Source: Grammothele lineata
Taxonomy: Eukaryota > Basidiomycota > Agaricomycetes > Polyporales > Polyporaceae
Direction of reading: 5' to 3'
Assembly: GCA_002150815.3 (NCBI GenBank)
Contig: NDFF03000007.1
Span: forward strand, 372,001 to 436,000
Length of the DNA stretch: 64,000 bases
A model generated the notes under the pieces. The model saw only the letters and a program-made list of their open reading frames with translations. It ran no database searches and was not told where the DNA came from. Both the position numbers and the translations under genes were made by a program. Below, piece after piece: positions 9,680 through 19,609 of the stretch. Positions within the stretch are counted from its first letter, which is position 1. The number at the start of each line of letters is the position of its first letter.

Positions 9680-12600
9680 CTAATCCGAGACATAGGCTGG
9701 CGGCGACTGGTCCGCCCGAATCTGCCTCACCTCCCTCCTCAACTTCTCCAACTCCTCACGGAGCCCCACGACGTCCCTTGTTCGAGTGGTAGATCGCGAA
9801 ACGGACGAGGAAGGTGGATCTACCCCACTATCGCCCTCATCTTGAAGTTCAGGCGCGGCCTCGGAGGGCGCGCCGACTGTGCTGACGATGTCCGACGCCG
9901 CGGCATTGACGGCGTACATGCGCGCGTCTGCAGCAGCTTCCCGAGCCTTCGCAGACGAATGCGTAAGTGCGTTCGCGAGAGGCACACTGACCGCCGTCGG
10001 TTCTGTCAAGTCTTCTGAAGGCGCTGAAGGCCTCCCGGGAGGATGTGGGGTCCGCGGCGTCGTCGCGAGCAGGAGTGCACTACCTTCCTCTACACCCGTA
10101 CCACCGTGACCGGGAGCTGTTCCAGGAGTACGCCACTGCGACTGGTGGCTCTCCACGCTGCTAGGCGAAGGGGCCGGCGATATGTGGCCGGTATCCTCGT
10201 CAGGGTAAATGTACGGGAGGACGAGTGGACGTTGGCGTGGGGATTCGAGGATGTCGATCTTCTCGCTCGCGTCGTCGCGCGCGAGGCGCCTCCTGCGCCG
10301 TTTAAGGTAGATTACGGCCGCAGTGACTATAATGACGAGCAATACGGCACCGCCGACCGCAATGCCGACGACTCGGCTGATGAACGAGCGCGAGTGCTGG
10401 CCGTCTGTGTTGGTGTTGGGCCCGCCTGCGATGTTGGATTGGGGGATTGTGATGGTCGTGTTGGGCACGCTGGTTCGAAAGACGAAGATGAGTACACCGG
10501 CTGTCGCACTACGATAGGCGGACCACTCACGTCAGGGCGAGATGAGAGTACATAGCTCCAAGACTAGGCCTAAGTAAAGTGTGAGACGTGCGCTAGTAAA
10601 CACATGTAGATGTATCAGGACTACGCACCCTGCTGAACCGCCGTAGATTGCGAGCTCAAGACCACTGCTGTACTTGTCCGCGAAGGCGCTCGCCGTGGCG
10701 TTCAGTCCGGCTCGCAACCATACATCGTTCACGAAGCCGTCGCGCACGCTCGAGTTGGTCATAAACGCGGATGTAAACAAGAGCGATGCTGTGAAGAGAT
10801 AGACATTAGCACATTCGTGGTCTGATCTCGATCTGACTAGTTACGTACATGCGGTCGTAGTGCCTTTGGTCCCACTGTCGGCGGGAGGCCCGAAGAAGTC
10901 TTCGATAGCTTGAGTAGACAGCACTATATGAGTATTCATGAAGTCTCTCACCGTACGTGACTAGGAAGTTATAGATCCTTTGACTGGAGTTGACGATCTA
11001 GAAACAAGGTTGAGGCTCCTTGAGACCACGTTCACAGCATCGCCACTCACCAAGGTAGGGACGAGATTTGTATCGAGAAGGAGGTCTGCATATAGGTTGT
11101 ACCCTAGGGAGAACCCCGTTTGATCGCCGTAGGTGTTTAGGAAGTAGTAGTACGGCGAGCTCTCCACAGTCATAACAGCCAATGACTGCCATGTACTGAT
11201 GAAGGTAGTGGCATGTTTCTGCTGAACTGTCAATTCACTGCCAGCATCACCACCCATTCAAGTGACTCGCCTCGTATGTCGTTGCATCGGTCTCATTCCC
11301 AACCACACGACTGATCTCAGCCATGGCTTTGAGTCCGATGATGCCCTTCAGTGCGAGATTAGTCGAGTTGGTTGCAGTCTCCCCGTCGGCGGACATCCTG
11401 CAGATCACCGACTGAGCATCATCAAAGTCTCGCCTTTGAGCAAAACTCTCTTACTCGTCGCCAGGGTAGAGGGAGTTGTCCACAAGATAATCCGCCCAGC
11501 GCTTGATGGTCTCGTACTGCAATTGCAAAACCCTGTCAGTTCCGTTCGTATGACACCGACGAAGACATACATATCGTGAGAGCAGTGCACCGTCGCCCGT
11601 TGTTCGCGCGTGCGCGTATAGCATGATTAGCATATTGCCCGACTCTGCGAGGTGAGATCAACACCGCAGCACGTGCGCCCAACAGGGCCTGCTGTGCTTA
11701 CGTTCGATGCACTGTTTATGTGCTCCTCGTGTTCCAGAAGCTACGGGGTACGATAGGCCTGATCGACGTCGCAGCGTCAGAGAAACGTAGCGTATTACGA
11801 GTAATACGGTCCATACCGAGATCCTGCGCCGCGTATGGGAGGCTCGTATTGTTATCTTGGGCATCCAGCAAGGGGGCGAGCAGGCCTCCCACAAAGGATG
11901 CATTGAGGTACAAGAACTGGGGAAGAGCTGCATACATCTTCTCCACGGGATTTACGCGTCTACGCATCGCCCTTCAGACAGCGTCTCGATGTTACAGACA
12001 GAGCACTCACTGAGACGTCCCGATGTCCTTCATGAAGATCATGACGTCGGACGCGTTCGTCTTGCCGTCTGTACCGGTGGACACCGTGATGTCCAAGGAT
12101 CCCATGACCTGGCGCGTGGCGAGCGAGACGATGTCGGCGTACTCGTCCGAGATCGTCTTGGCGTCGTTCACGATCTTTTGGTCGAGGGCTGTCGCCCGGT
12201 CGTGCGCATCGCTAGTGTCGGCAGTGAACGCGTCGATCTGCTCGAAGACGTTGATGAGTATGATAAACAAGAGTAGAAGACGTGGCAAAGAAGCTCACCG
12301 CGGACGCGATGTCGTCATACTTTGTCGTGAAGTATGGAACGCGCTCCTCTTTGTCTCCAGAAAGGGTCGTGTAGAGGATGGATGAATTTCGTACATAGCC
12401 CACTGCCCATGTCACAGGTTGGAGCCCGGATACGAACGACCCGAGATCGACGCAGAACGCAAACACCAAGTAGTCCCTGTCGATCGAAACGTCATGAGCA
12501 ACCCTCGCGACGGCAAGAGCTCAACTTACAAGGTATAGTTCCCAGTGCTATCCACGACGTTGTTCGTGAGCTCGCCACTCTGAGCGAACTGCTCGTCCAC

Positions 12601-13534
12601 GGTGGGAGAGACGTCAATCTGCCACGTCATGTCCGGGACCTAGACCAAGCTGTAGCACCTGCCTGCGCGGGAAAACGAGTATACTCACCGATGCCATCGC
12701 ATAGTACGCCCTTCCATCCTGCGCCCTGTCGTTGTCCTCTATGTACGGCTGGGGGCTGACGAGTTCGATCTCGTGGAAGACGCTACTCCCGGTGTTCTTG
12801 CTACTCCATTTCGCCGGCGCGGTCGCATTTGGGGACAGCCATTCTGCGTAGTATCGGGTCGACGTTATGAACGGCCCCACGAACGAACTCTGAGGGACTT
12901 ACGAGTCGCCGTGATGTCAGAGTACACTTGCACGCTGTGCTCGTGGCCGTCTAATGCGGCCATCTCCAGAGTCACATAGGAAAAGGGAAAGGATTGTTTG
13001 ACCCAATCGGAGGGCTGGCGGAGATGCAGTCGATAGGATGCTTGGAGAGCAGGCGTCAGAGACTCACCTCCACCGGGGACAAGAATGTAACTGTGAGGTT
13101 CATCGGTCCCGCCTGCATGTAGAATATCGACCGCGTCGGGGTGATTTGGAAGCCAGTAACGTTGGCGTGAGGAGCATCCAGTTCGCTGCCCATCCAGTTG
13201 TAGACGGCATTGTCGACTCTGATCTTCCCCCTCCAGCCAAAGTCTTGCCCCTATATAGCACCAGACGCGTCTCTAAATACACTACGCATACCATCAAGTG
13301 GAGATGACGCACCGTTTGTGTCCAGAAAGTAGGCCATGAGGACGAGAGAGGAGACGCGCCGGAGACCTTGTCGTACCACACGCTCATGTATGGTGATCGA
13401 ACTGCGAGAGGAATGCTAGAAGGGGAATAAGCCCATGACGCTCCGAGATCCGTTGCAAGCGTAAGTGTAGAGAAAGTGAACACCGAGAAGAGCCATGATG
13501 CTACCAGAGAGCGCATGAGGAGAACAACATGCAA
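9680..13534 (-). CDS. GtaA-like glutaminase with membrane anchor, multi-exon (copy 1)
   Basis: Extracellular glutaminase A family protein; characterised fungal GtaA enzymes hydrolyse glutamine to glutamate and ammonia. Pieces in order on the minus strand: signal peptide (MRSLVASWLFSVFTFSTLTLA), SPYMSVWY, WPTFW, the DUF5127-type segment GKIRVDNAVYNWMG (near 13200), SLDITVS and IFMKDIG (near 12060), PQFLYLNASFVGGLLAPLL (near 11900), ESGNMLIMLYAHA (near 11620), NLALKGIIGLKAMAEISRVV (near 11340), GFSLGYNLYADLLL (near 11100). The last exon (10468-9680) adds what plain GtaA enzymes do not have: a Ser/Thr-rich stalk, one membrane segment (VVGIAVGGAVLLVIIVTAAV), a run of Arg/Lys, and about 190 disordered cytoplasmic residues. 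About a dozen introns; exact junctions were not all fixed. A start at 13516 is equally possible. A paralogue lies at 57505-61124. Confidence 0.85.
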
Positions 13535-14612
13535 GGAATGACTTGGGGAAAGGAGTGACTAGTGACGGCCGAGAGCTGGAATGCGGAAAGAGTGAAAGCT
13601 GTGAGAGATGCAGTCACTGGGCGGTCTCTGTAGGACTCATGATCACAGGTGCCAGCGCGGGAATGTGCTTCGAAGATCGTCCAGCCGTGGGGCACCCCGT
13701 ACATGCTTGGATGACTGAACAGAGATCTCCCCGCATTACGGAAGGTCTTTTGTATAGATTCCCCATCTCAGGTGCTCACGACGAGTCATTCAGTCGTGCG
13801 GCCACTGCGGCGAGGTTGCCGGGAGCAACGCGATTCAGCACAGATGCAGACACAGCTATAACGGTGCTCACCGGCCAAGACTACAAGTCATTAAACTACG
13901 AAAGTCCATGAGAACTATGAGGTCGAGAGACGATGACTTGGTTGGGGGGGTCAGCGTCAGCAGCCTTAGGCAGTCGTATACTGAATGATTCCCCTTGAAG
14001 ATCAGCAACTAAGAGAAAAAGAAGAGATGCTGGGCGCGCGGTTGCTAGGAAGATTCGGCTGGCCATCAAGAACCTGTCAGAGGTGGGAGCGACTACCAGC
14101 ATGAGTGGAGGCACGGCCATGTGCTGCAGTCTTCATTTGCCACAAGCACCGGCACTCAGCCTACTGCCTTCAAGGTCTGCTTCGCGTGTCTTCGGACTTG
14201 CGGTGGTGGGAGCCGCCTGGCTTGAAAGAGTAGCGCAAAGCTTGTCCTGGCCATGGCGCTCATTCGTGAGCGCCCACGTGGCAGGCACGGTCACGTTATC
14301 TGATAAGATAACACGCTGGTCGAGTCGAGTCGCAAAATTCCTCTCGTCCAACGGACTCGCGATCCATGTCCTATTCCGCGACCTCATTCCCGTCCCGTCA
14401 CCTGCCTTTCGGTATGTTTTGTGTTCGCGATACAATACACGTTTCTGACAGTCATGGAAGCGCACGGTCGCGCGGTTTGTGGTGAAGGCTGAGCCAGACG
14501 ACACTCAGGTCAGAAGGAGCCTACGCGGTACGTAATCCTCAAAGTCATTTAGTACTCCTTCACTAACACGAACGTACTCAGCGTACTGCTCGAGCCGAGA
14601 AAGTCGATTAAA
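13535..14612. promoter_or_regulatory. Divergent promoter between glutaminase copy 1 and FGAM synthase
   Basis: About 1.1 kb separates the two start codons. Minus-strand frames of 75-125 codons occur inside but show no family motif. A 5' untranslated intron of the purine gene lies at its right end. Confidence 0.5.
14528..14581 (+). other. Probable 5' untranslated intron of FGAM synthase
   Basis: Donor GTACGT, branch site CACTAAC and acceptor ACTCAG bound 54 bases ending 31 bases before the ATG. All three signals fit the introns elsewhere in the window. Confidence 0.5.
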
Positions 14613-17600
14613 ATGCTGGTTCTTCCTGGAAGCTCTGCGCTCTCGAGCTCGCAACGCGACACGCTTCTCAAAGTCGTCCAGAAAACCCATCCCCACGTTT
14701 CTACTGTCGACGCTGTATTCCTACACCTCGTCTCCTGTCGTTCGGATGATGCAGAAAAGGATCTGACAGATGCAAGCACCGCTCACCGCCATACGCTCGA
14801 CAAGCTCCTCCAGTACGGAGATTCCATCCAACTTGACTCTACCGGCGCTGCCCTCCAGGCGGGCCATGGTTTGGTTTACGTGCTCCCTTGTCCAGGTTCT
14901 ATCTCCCCCTGGTCGAGCAAGGCGACAGACATTGCCACAATCTGCAAACTTGGAGACCATGTTGAGAGGTTGGAGCGCGGTCTGGCGTACGTGTTCACGT
15001 TCAGCGACGATTCCACCATCACCCCTGCCATCCTCGACTCTATCACTCCTTTCATCCATGATCGCATGACACAATCGGTCTATCTCTCTCTACCTCATTC
15101 AGACGCAATCTTTGCCCACAAAGAAGCGCGTCCCCTGAGAAAGATCGACCTCGTCTCTAATTCCATTCGCGACACGGCGCGAGAGAAGCTATCGACGGCG
15201 AACAAGGAGCTTGGCCTCGCCCTGTCCCCCGATGAGATCACCTACCTCGCTGATGCCTACGTCTCCGGCATATCCCCCATGAACCGAAACCCCACAGACG
15301 CGGAACTCTTTATGTTCGCCCAAGTGAACTCGGAGCACTGCAGGCACAAGATCTTCAACGCGTCGTGGACGATCGACGGCCAGGAGCAGGACACGTCCCT
15401 CTTCCAGATGATCCGCAACACCGAGAAGCTGAACGGTACGGGCACCATCTCGGCGTACTCCGACAACGCTGCAGTCTTCGAAGGACACAGCGCGCCGCGC
15501 TTCGCTGTCTCCTACTCTGCGACTAGCGCTGCGAACCCCGGGACCAAGCATCTCTACCAGAGCGCAGTTGAGGACATGCCCATCCTCGTCAAGGTGGAGA
15601 CCCACAATCATCCTACTGCCGTCTCTCCCTATCCCGGCGCGGCGACGGGCTCCGGTGGCGAGATCCGTGACGAGGGCGCCGTTGGACGCGGATCGAAGCC
15701 CAAGGCCGGCCTCGCAGGCTTCACCGTCTCGAACCTTCTCATCCCCGGGTACGAACAACCATGGGAAACAGACTTCGGCCGCCCCGCGCACATCGCGTCC
15801 GCGCTCGATATCATGATCGACGGTCCGCTCGGCGCGAGCGCGTTCAATAACGAGTTCGGCCGGCCGGCTCTGGGGGGCTACTTCCGCACGTTCGCGGAGC
15901 GTGTGCCGCTGGCAGACGGGACGGAGGAGGTGCGCGGATACCACAAGCCTATCATGATCGCAGGTGGGCTGGGAAATGTCCGTCCAGGATTCGCGATGAA
16001 GTCCAAGATCTCCCCAGGGGCGAAAATCGTCGTCCTTGGAGGCCCGGGCATGCTCATCGGCCTCGGCGGCGGCGCCGCGAGCAGCCAGGTCTCCGGTGCT
16101 GGCTCTGCAGAGCTCGATTTCGCCAGTGTTCAGCGCGACAACGCCGAGATGCAGCGTCGCTGCCAGCAGCTCATCGACGCCTGTGTTGGTCTCGGTGACG
16201 AGAACCCTATCCAATCCATTCACGACGTCGGCGCTGGCGGCTTGTCCAATGCCCTCCCCGAGCTTGTCCACGACTCCGATCTGGGCGCAACATTCGAGAT
16301 CCGTGACGTGCTCGTGGCCGACTCGAGCATGTCTCCAATGGAGATCTGGTGCAATGAGAGTCAGGAGCGCTACGTCCTCGCGATATCTCCCGACCAGGAG
16401 GCCCAGTTCCGTGGTCTTGCGGAGCGTGAACGGTGTCCGTTCTCTATCGTTGGCACCGCGAACGACTCGGACGACTTGATCGTGACGGACCGTCTCCTCA
16501 AGGAGGACGTCATCCGCCTCAAGATGTCGACGCTCTTCGGAAAGCCTCCCCGCATGCACCGTACCGACGTCCACGTCCCGCCGCCCTCGCGTCCCTTCGA
16601 CTCTTCTCTGGCCACGTATCTGCCGGACGTTCCCTCCCCTGCAGCTCGTTTGGCCTCTGCCGTAGAGCGCGTCCTACGCCTGCCCTCCGTCGGCTCCAAG
16701 TCCTTCCTCATCACGATCGGCGACCGCTCCATCACCGGTCTCGTCACGCGCGACCAGATGGTCGGGCCTTGGCAGGTGCCCGTCGCGGACGTCGCGGTCA
16801 CCCGCGCCGCGCACGGGTTCGACGTTCCCTATGGCGAGGCGATGGCCATGGGCGAGCGCACTCCTCTCGCCATCCTCGACGCCGCGGCGTCCGCACGCGT
16901 CGCCGTCGCAGAGTCGCTCACCAACCTCGCTGCAGCCCACGTCGGCTCTCTCGGTCTCGTGAAGCTCAGCGCGAACTGGATGTGCGCCGCCTCTAAGGCG
17001 GGCGAGGGCGCGGCGCTGTACGACGCCGTGCGCGCAGTCGGGATGGAGCTCTGCCCCGCGCTCGGTGTAGGTATCCCGGTCGGGAAGGACTCGATGTCCA
17101 TGTCGATGAAGTGGCAGGAGGGCGGGGAGAAGAGGGAGGTCAGCTCGCCGCTCTCGCTCATCGTCACCGCGTTCGCGGCGGTGGAGGACGTGGGCGCTAC
17201 GTGGACCCCGCAGCTCCGCACCGATGTTGATGGGCCGACGAAGGTTATCTTCTTCGACCTCGCGAGGGGCAAGCAACGCCTTGGAGGGTCGGCCGTCGCT
17301 CAGGTGTTCAAGCAGGTTGGCTCTGCGGCGCCGGACGTCGAGGATGCGCAGGACGTCAAGGCGTTCTTCGAAGGGACCCAGGCTATCCGGCAGGAGCATC
17401 CTGGAGTGGTGTTGACGTACCATGATCGCTCCGATGGCGGCCTTTTCACAACGCTGGTTGAGATGGCATTCGCAGGGAGGACTGGTCTGGATGTCAACCT
17501 CGACTCTATCGTGACCGGGGAAGACTACATTTCTGCTCTCTTCAACGAAGAGCTGGGCGCAGTGGTCCAAGTGCGCGAAAGCGATGCTTCGCTCGTTGCA

Positions 17601-18689
17601 GACTTCTTCGTCCAGCGTGGCTTCCCTGCCTCCTCCATTCACGTATTGGGCGGCGTCACTCGCGACGAGGTCATCAAGTTCTCCGCCTCCTCTGCCGAAG
17701 TGTTCTCGAGCACCCGGGCACAATTGCAGGCGGCTTGGGCTGAGACTTCCTTCCGCATGCAGCTGCTTCGGGACGACCCAGACGCCGCGAAGGAGGAGTA
17801 CTCGCTCATCACTGATCCAAACCACCGCGGCCTCTACTACGATCTCACCTTCTCGCCCCAGCAATCGCGCAGCCTCTTCCGACGCCCCAAGGTGGCCATC
17901 CTTCGCGAGCAAGGCGTCAACGGCCAGGTCGAGATGGCCTGGGCGTTCACCGCCGCAGGCTTCGACGCCGTCGACGTGCACATGTCCGACATCCTCTCCG
18001 GCGCCATCTCCCTCTCCGACTTCCGCGGCCTCGCCGCCTGCGGCGGGTTCTCCTACGGCGACGTCCTCGGCGCCGGCAAAGGCTGGGCGAACTCCGTCCT
18101 CCTCAACGCGACCGCGCGCGCCGCCTTCTCCGCCTTCTTCGCGCGCGAGAACACCTTCGCGCTCGGGGTCTGCAACGGCTGCCAGTTCCTCTCCGCCCTG
18201 CGCGAGATCCTCCCCGGGGCCGAGGACTGGCCCGACTTCCGCGCGAACCGCTCGGGGAGGTTCGAGGGCCGCGCGTGCGTCGTCGAGGTCGTGCCCTCGC
18301 CCGTGACTGAGCGCTCGGTCTTCCTGCGCGACATGGTTGGCTCGCGTTTGCCCGTCGCGGTCGCGCATGGGGAGGGCCGCGCGGTGTTCGCGCGGGCGGG
18401 TCAACGGGAGGCGCTTGAGAGCGCGGGGCTTGTGGGCGTGCGCTACGTCGACAGCAAGGGTGCACCTGCGGACGTGAACGCGTACCCGCTCAACCCGAAT
18501 GGGAGCCCTGGGGGCATTACGGGCGTGCAGACGCACGACGGGCGCGTGCTCGCGCTGATGCCGCACCCGGAACGCGTCGCGACGCTCGAGAGCAACAGCT
18601 GGTACCCACCGGAGTTCAAGGAGAGCTGGAAGGGGATGGGCCCGTGGTTCAGGATGTTCCAGAGCGCGAGGAAGTGGTGTGGGGAGTAG
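14613..18689 (+). CDS. ADE6: Phosphoribosylformylglycinamidine (FGAM) synthase
   Basis: Fourth step of de novo purine synthesis: FGAR + glutamine + ATP gives FGAM + glutamate, in the cytosol. The uninterrupted frame of 1358 residues is the full length of the large eukaryotic PurL type. Order: N-terminal PurS-like and linker region, first AIRS-like half with NSEHCRHK (about 240) and HNHPTAVSPYPGAATGSGG (about 330-350), second half with GKDSMSMSMKW (about 830) and HDRSDGGL (about 935). A C-terminal class I glutamine amidotransferase starts near 1095. Its nucleophile Cys is in GVCNGCQ (about 1186), and the His-Glu of its triad is in LMPHPERV (about 1316). All catalytic motifs are intact. It is the only long gene here with no coding intron. 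The stop lies 4 bases from the stop of a convergent gene. Confidence 0.97.
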   Translation: MLVLPGSSALSSSQRDTLLKVVQKTHPHVSTVDAVFLHLVSCRSDDAEKDLTDASTAHRHTLDKLLQYGDSIQLDSTGAALQAGHGLVYVLPCPGSISPWSSKATDIATICKLGDHVERLERGLAYVFTFSDDSTITPAILDSITPFIHDRMTQSVYLSLPHSDAIFAHKEARPLRKIDLVSNSIRDTAREKLSTANKELGLALSPDEITYLADAYVSGISPMNRNPTDAELFMFAQVNSEHCRHKIFNASWTIDGQEQDTSLFQMIRNTEKLNGTGTISAYSDNAAVFEGHSAPRFAVSYSATSAANPGTKHLYQSAVEDMPILVKVETHNHPTAVSPYPGAATGSGGEIRDEGAVGRGSKPKAGLAGFTVSNLLIPGYEQPWETDFGRPAHIASALDIMIDGPLGASAFNNEFGRPALGGYFRTFAERVPLADGTEEVRGYHKPIMIAGGLGNVRPGFAMKSKISPGAKIVVLGGPGMLIGLGGGAASSQVSGAGSAELDFASVQRDNAEMQRRCQQLIDACVGLGDENPIQSIHDVGAGGLSNALPELVHDSDLGATFEIRDVLVADSSMSPMEIWCNESQERYVLAISPDQEAQFRGLAERERCPFSIVGTANDSDDLIVTDRLLKEDVIRLKMSTLFGKPPRMHRTDVHVPPPSRPFDSSLATYLPDVPSPAARLASAVERVLRLPSVGSKSFLITIGDRSITGLVTRDQMVGPWQVPVADVAVTRAAHGFDVPYGEAMAMGERTPLAILDAAASARVAVAESLTNLAAAHVGSLGLVKLSANWMCAASKAGEGAALYDAVRAVGMELCPALGVGIPVGKDSMSMSMKWQEGGEKREVSSPLSLIVTAFAAVEDVGATWTPQLRTDVDGPTKVIFFDLARGKQRLGGSAVAQVFKQVGSAAPDVEDAQDVKAFFEGTQAIRQEHPGVVLTYHDRSDGGLFTTLVEMAFAGRTGLDVNLDSIVTGEDYISALFNEELGAVVQVRESDASLVADFFVQRGFPASSIHVLGGVTRDEVIKFSASSAEVFSSTRAQLQAAWAETSFRMQLLRDDPDAAKEEYSLITDPNHRGLYYDLTFSPQQSRSLFRRPKVAILREQGVNGQVEMAWAFTAAGFDAVDVHMSDILSGAISLSDFRGLAACGGFSYGDVLGAGKGWANSVLLNATARAAFSAFFARENTFALGVCNGCQFLSALREILPGAEDWPDFRANRSGRFEGRACVVEVVPSPVTERSVFLRDMVGSRLPVAVAHGEGRAVFARAGQREALESAGLVGVRYVDSKGAPADVNAYPLNPNGSPGGITGVQTHDGRVLALMPHPERVATLESNSWYPPEFKESWKGMGPWFRMFQSARKWCGE

Positions 18690-18693
18690 GGTT

Positions 18694-19324
18694 TTAGCGA
18701 GGCGGTGGGAAAGTGCAAAAACGAGGGTCGAAGACGACGTCAGTCCACACAGTAGAAGCAAAGTAAATTCCGTTCGTGTCTGAGTACTTAGAAAGAAGTA
18801 GAACAACCAAGATGTATCGTTACCGACCCAGCGGTCTAGCGTACAAGTACAGTAACTCACGTTTGTGTATCCCACCCTCCGAGACAAGTCTCCCATGTAC
18901 CATCGAGCGTGCGACCAGCGAACTCCAACGACTCCAAGCCCGCGCCTTCCCTCGCGGGGCTGCTCTTATCTCTTCGCACTTCTCCCCAGCTTCTCGCACG
19001 CGAACGGGCGGAGCGCGCCGGCTGAAATGAAGGACCACCATGCACACACAACGGTCCCATGCCCAGCACGAGAGGATGCCCAAGAATAGACTGAATTGGC
19101 CCAGGGTTTTCTTCTGTTTGGAGCAGGTTTACGGCGATTGGTGAGATCTCTGTAACCCCATCGGACAGCGTGAACGCGAACTCGGGTGCATTAGTTCGAG
19201 CTTTGAGAATGTTCGTTGCGCACTGCGTGCAAGCCGGCCCACCAGGGGAGGCAGATAGGATGGTGCGATGACGAGACTCGGACGAGAACGTGAAAACTCC
19301 CAGCGGGAGAACGCCTCCGCTCAT
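18694..19324 (-). CDS. Unrecognised gene, convergent with FGAM synthase
   Basis: The first exon probably starts MSGGVLPLGVFTFSSES and runs through SDGVTEISPIAVNLLQ to GRTLDGTWETCLGG. A donor near 18855 and an ACTCAG acceptor near 18737 lead to a second exon, best read as NGIYFASTVWTDVVF and ending in CTFPPPR at 18694. The donor is uncertain: GTGGGA keeps that frame, while the stronger GTGAGT 13 bases downstream gives a different, shorter end. No family was recognised and no signal peptide is clear. The central part (RSARSRARSWGEVRRDK) may hide another intron. Evidence is limited to sensible composition and splice signals. Confidence 0.35.
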
Positions 19325-19609
19325 AGCGAGACGCCTAATCTTTTGGTTCTCTACACAAGCAAGTACTAGTACATTGTACACCTCTCATACAGGATAGACT
19401 GTGGCGGCCCTATGCCTAGCTAGCTACTAGGGGCGCGGTGCGATAGATATGACATGAGCAACAGGGGAGGGGACGAGGCGGAACGACGATGGACCCTAAG
19501 GGTGCGGAGCAGAGCATGACCGAACGGAGAGCAGAGAGAGAGAGAAAGAAACCAAAACCGTCATGAAAAATCATAAATCACCTATCAGCACGACGCCCAG
19601 GAGCCGGGG

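Noticed and set aside
16674..18896. Minus-strand open frames of 740 and 461 codons opposite the FGAM synthase gene.
   Set aside because: They are antisense shadows of a GC-rich coding sequence, with no motifs and Arg/Ala/Glu-rich composition.
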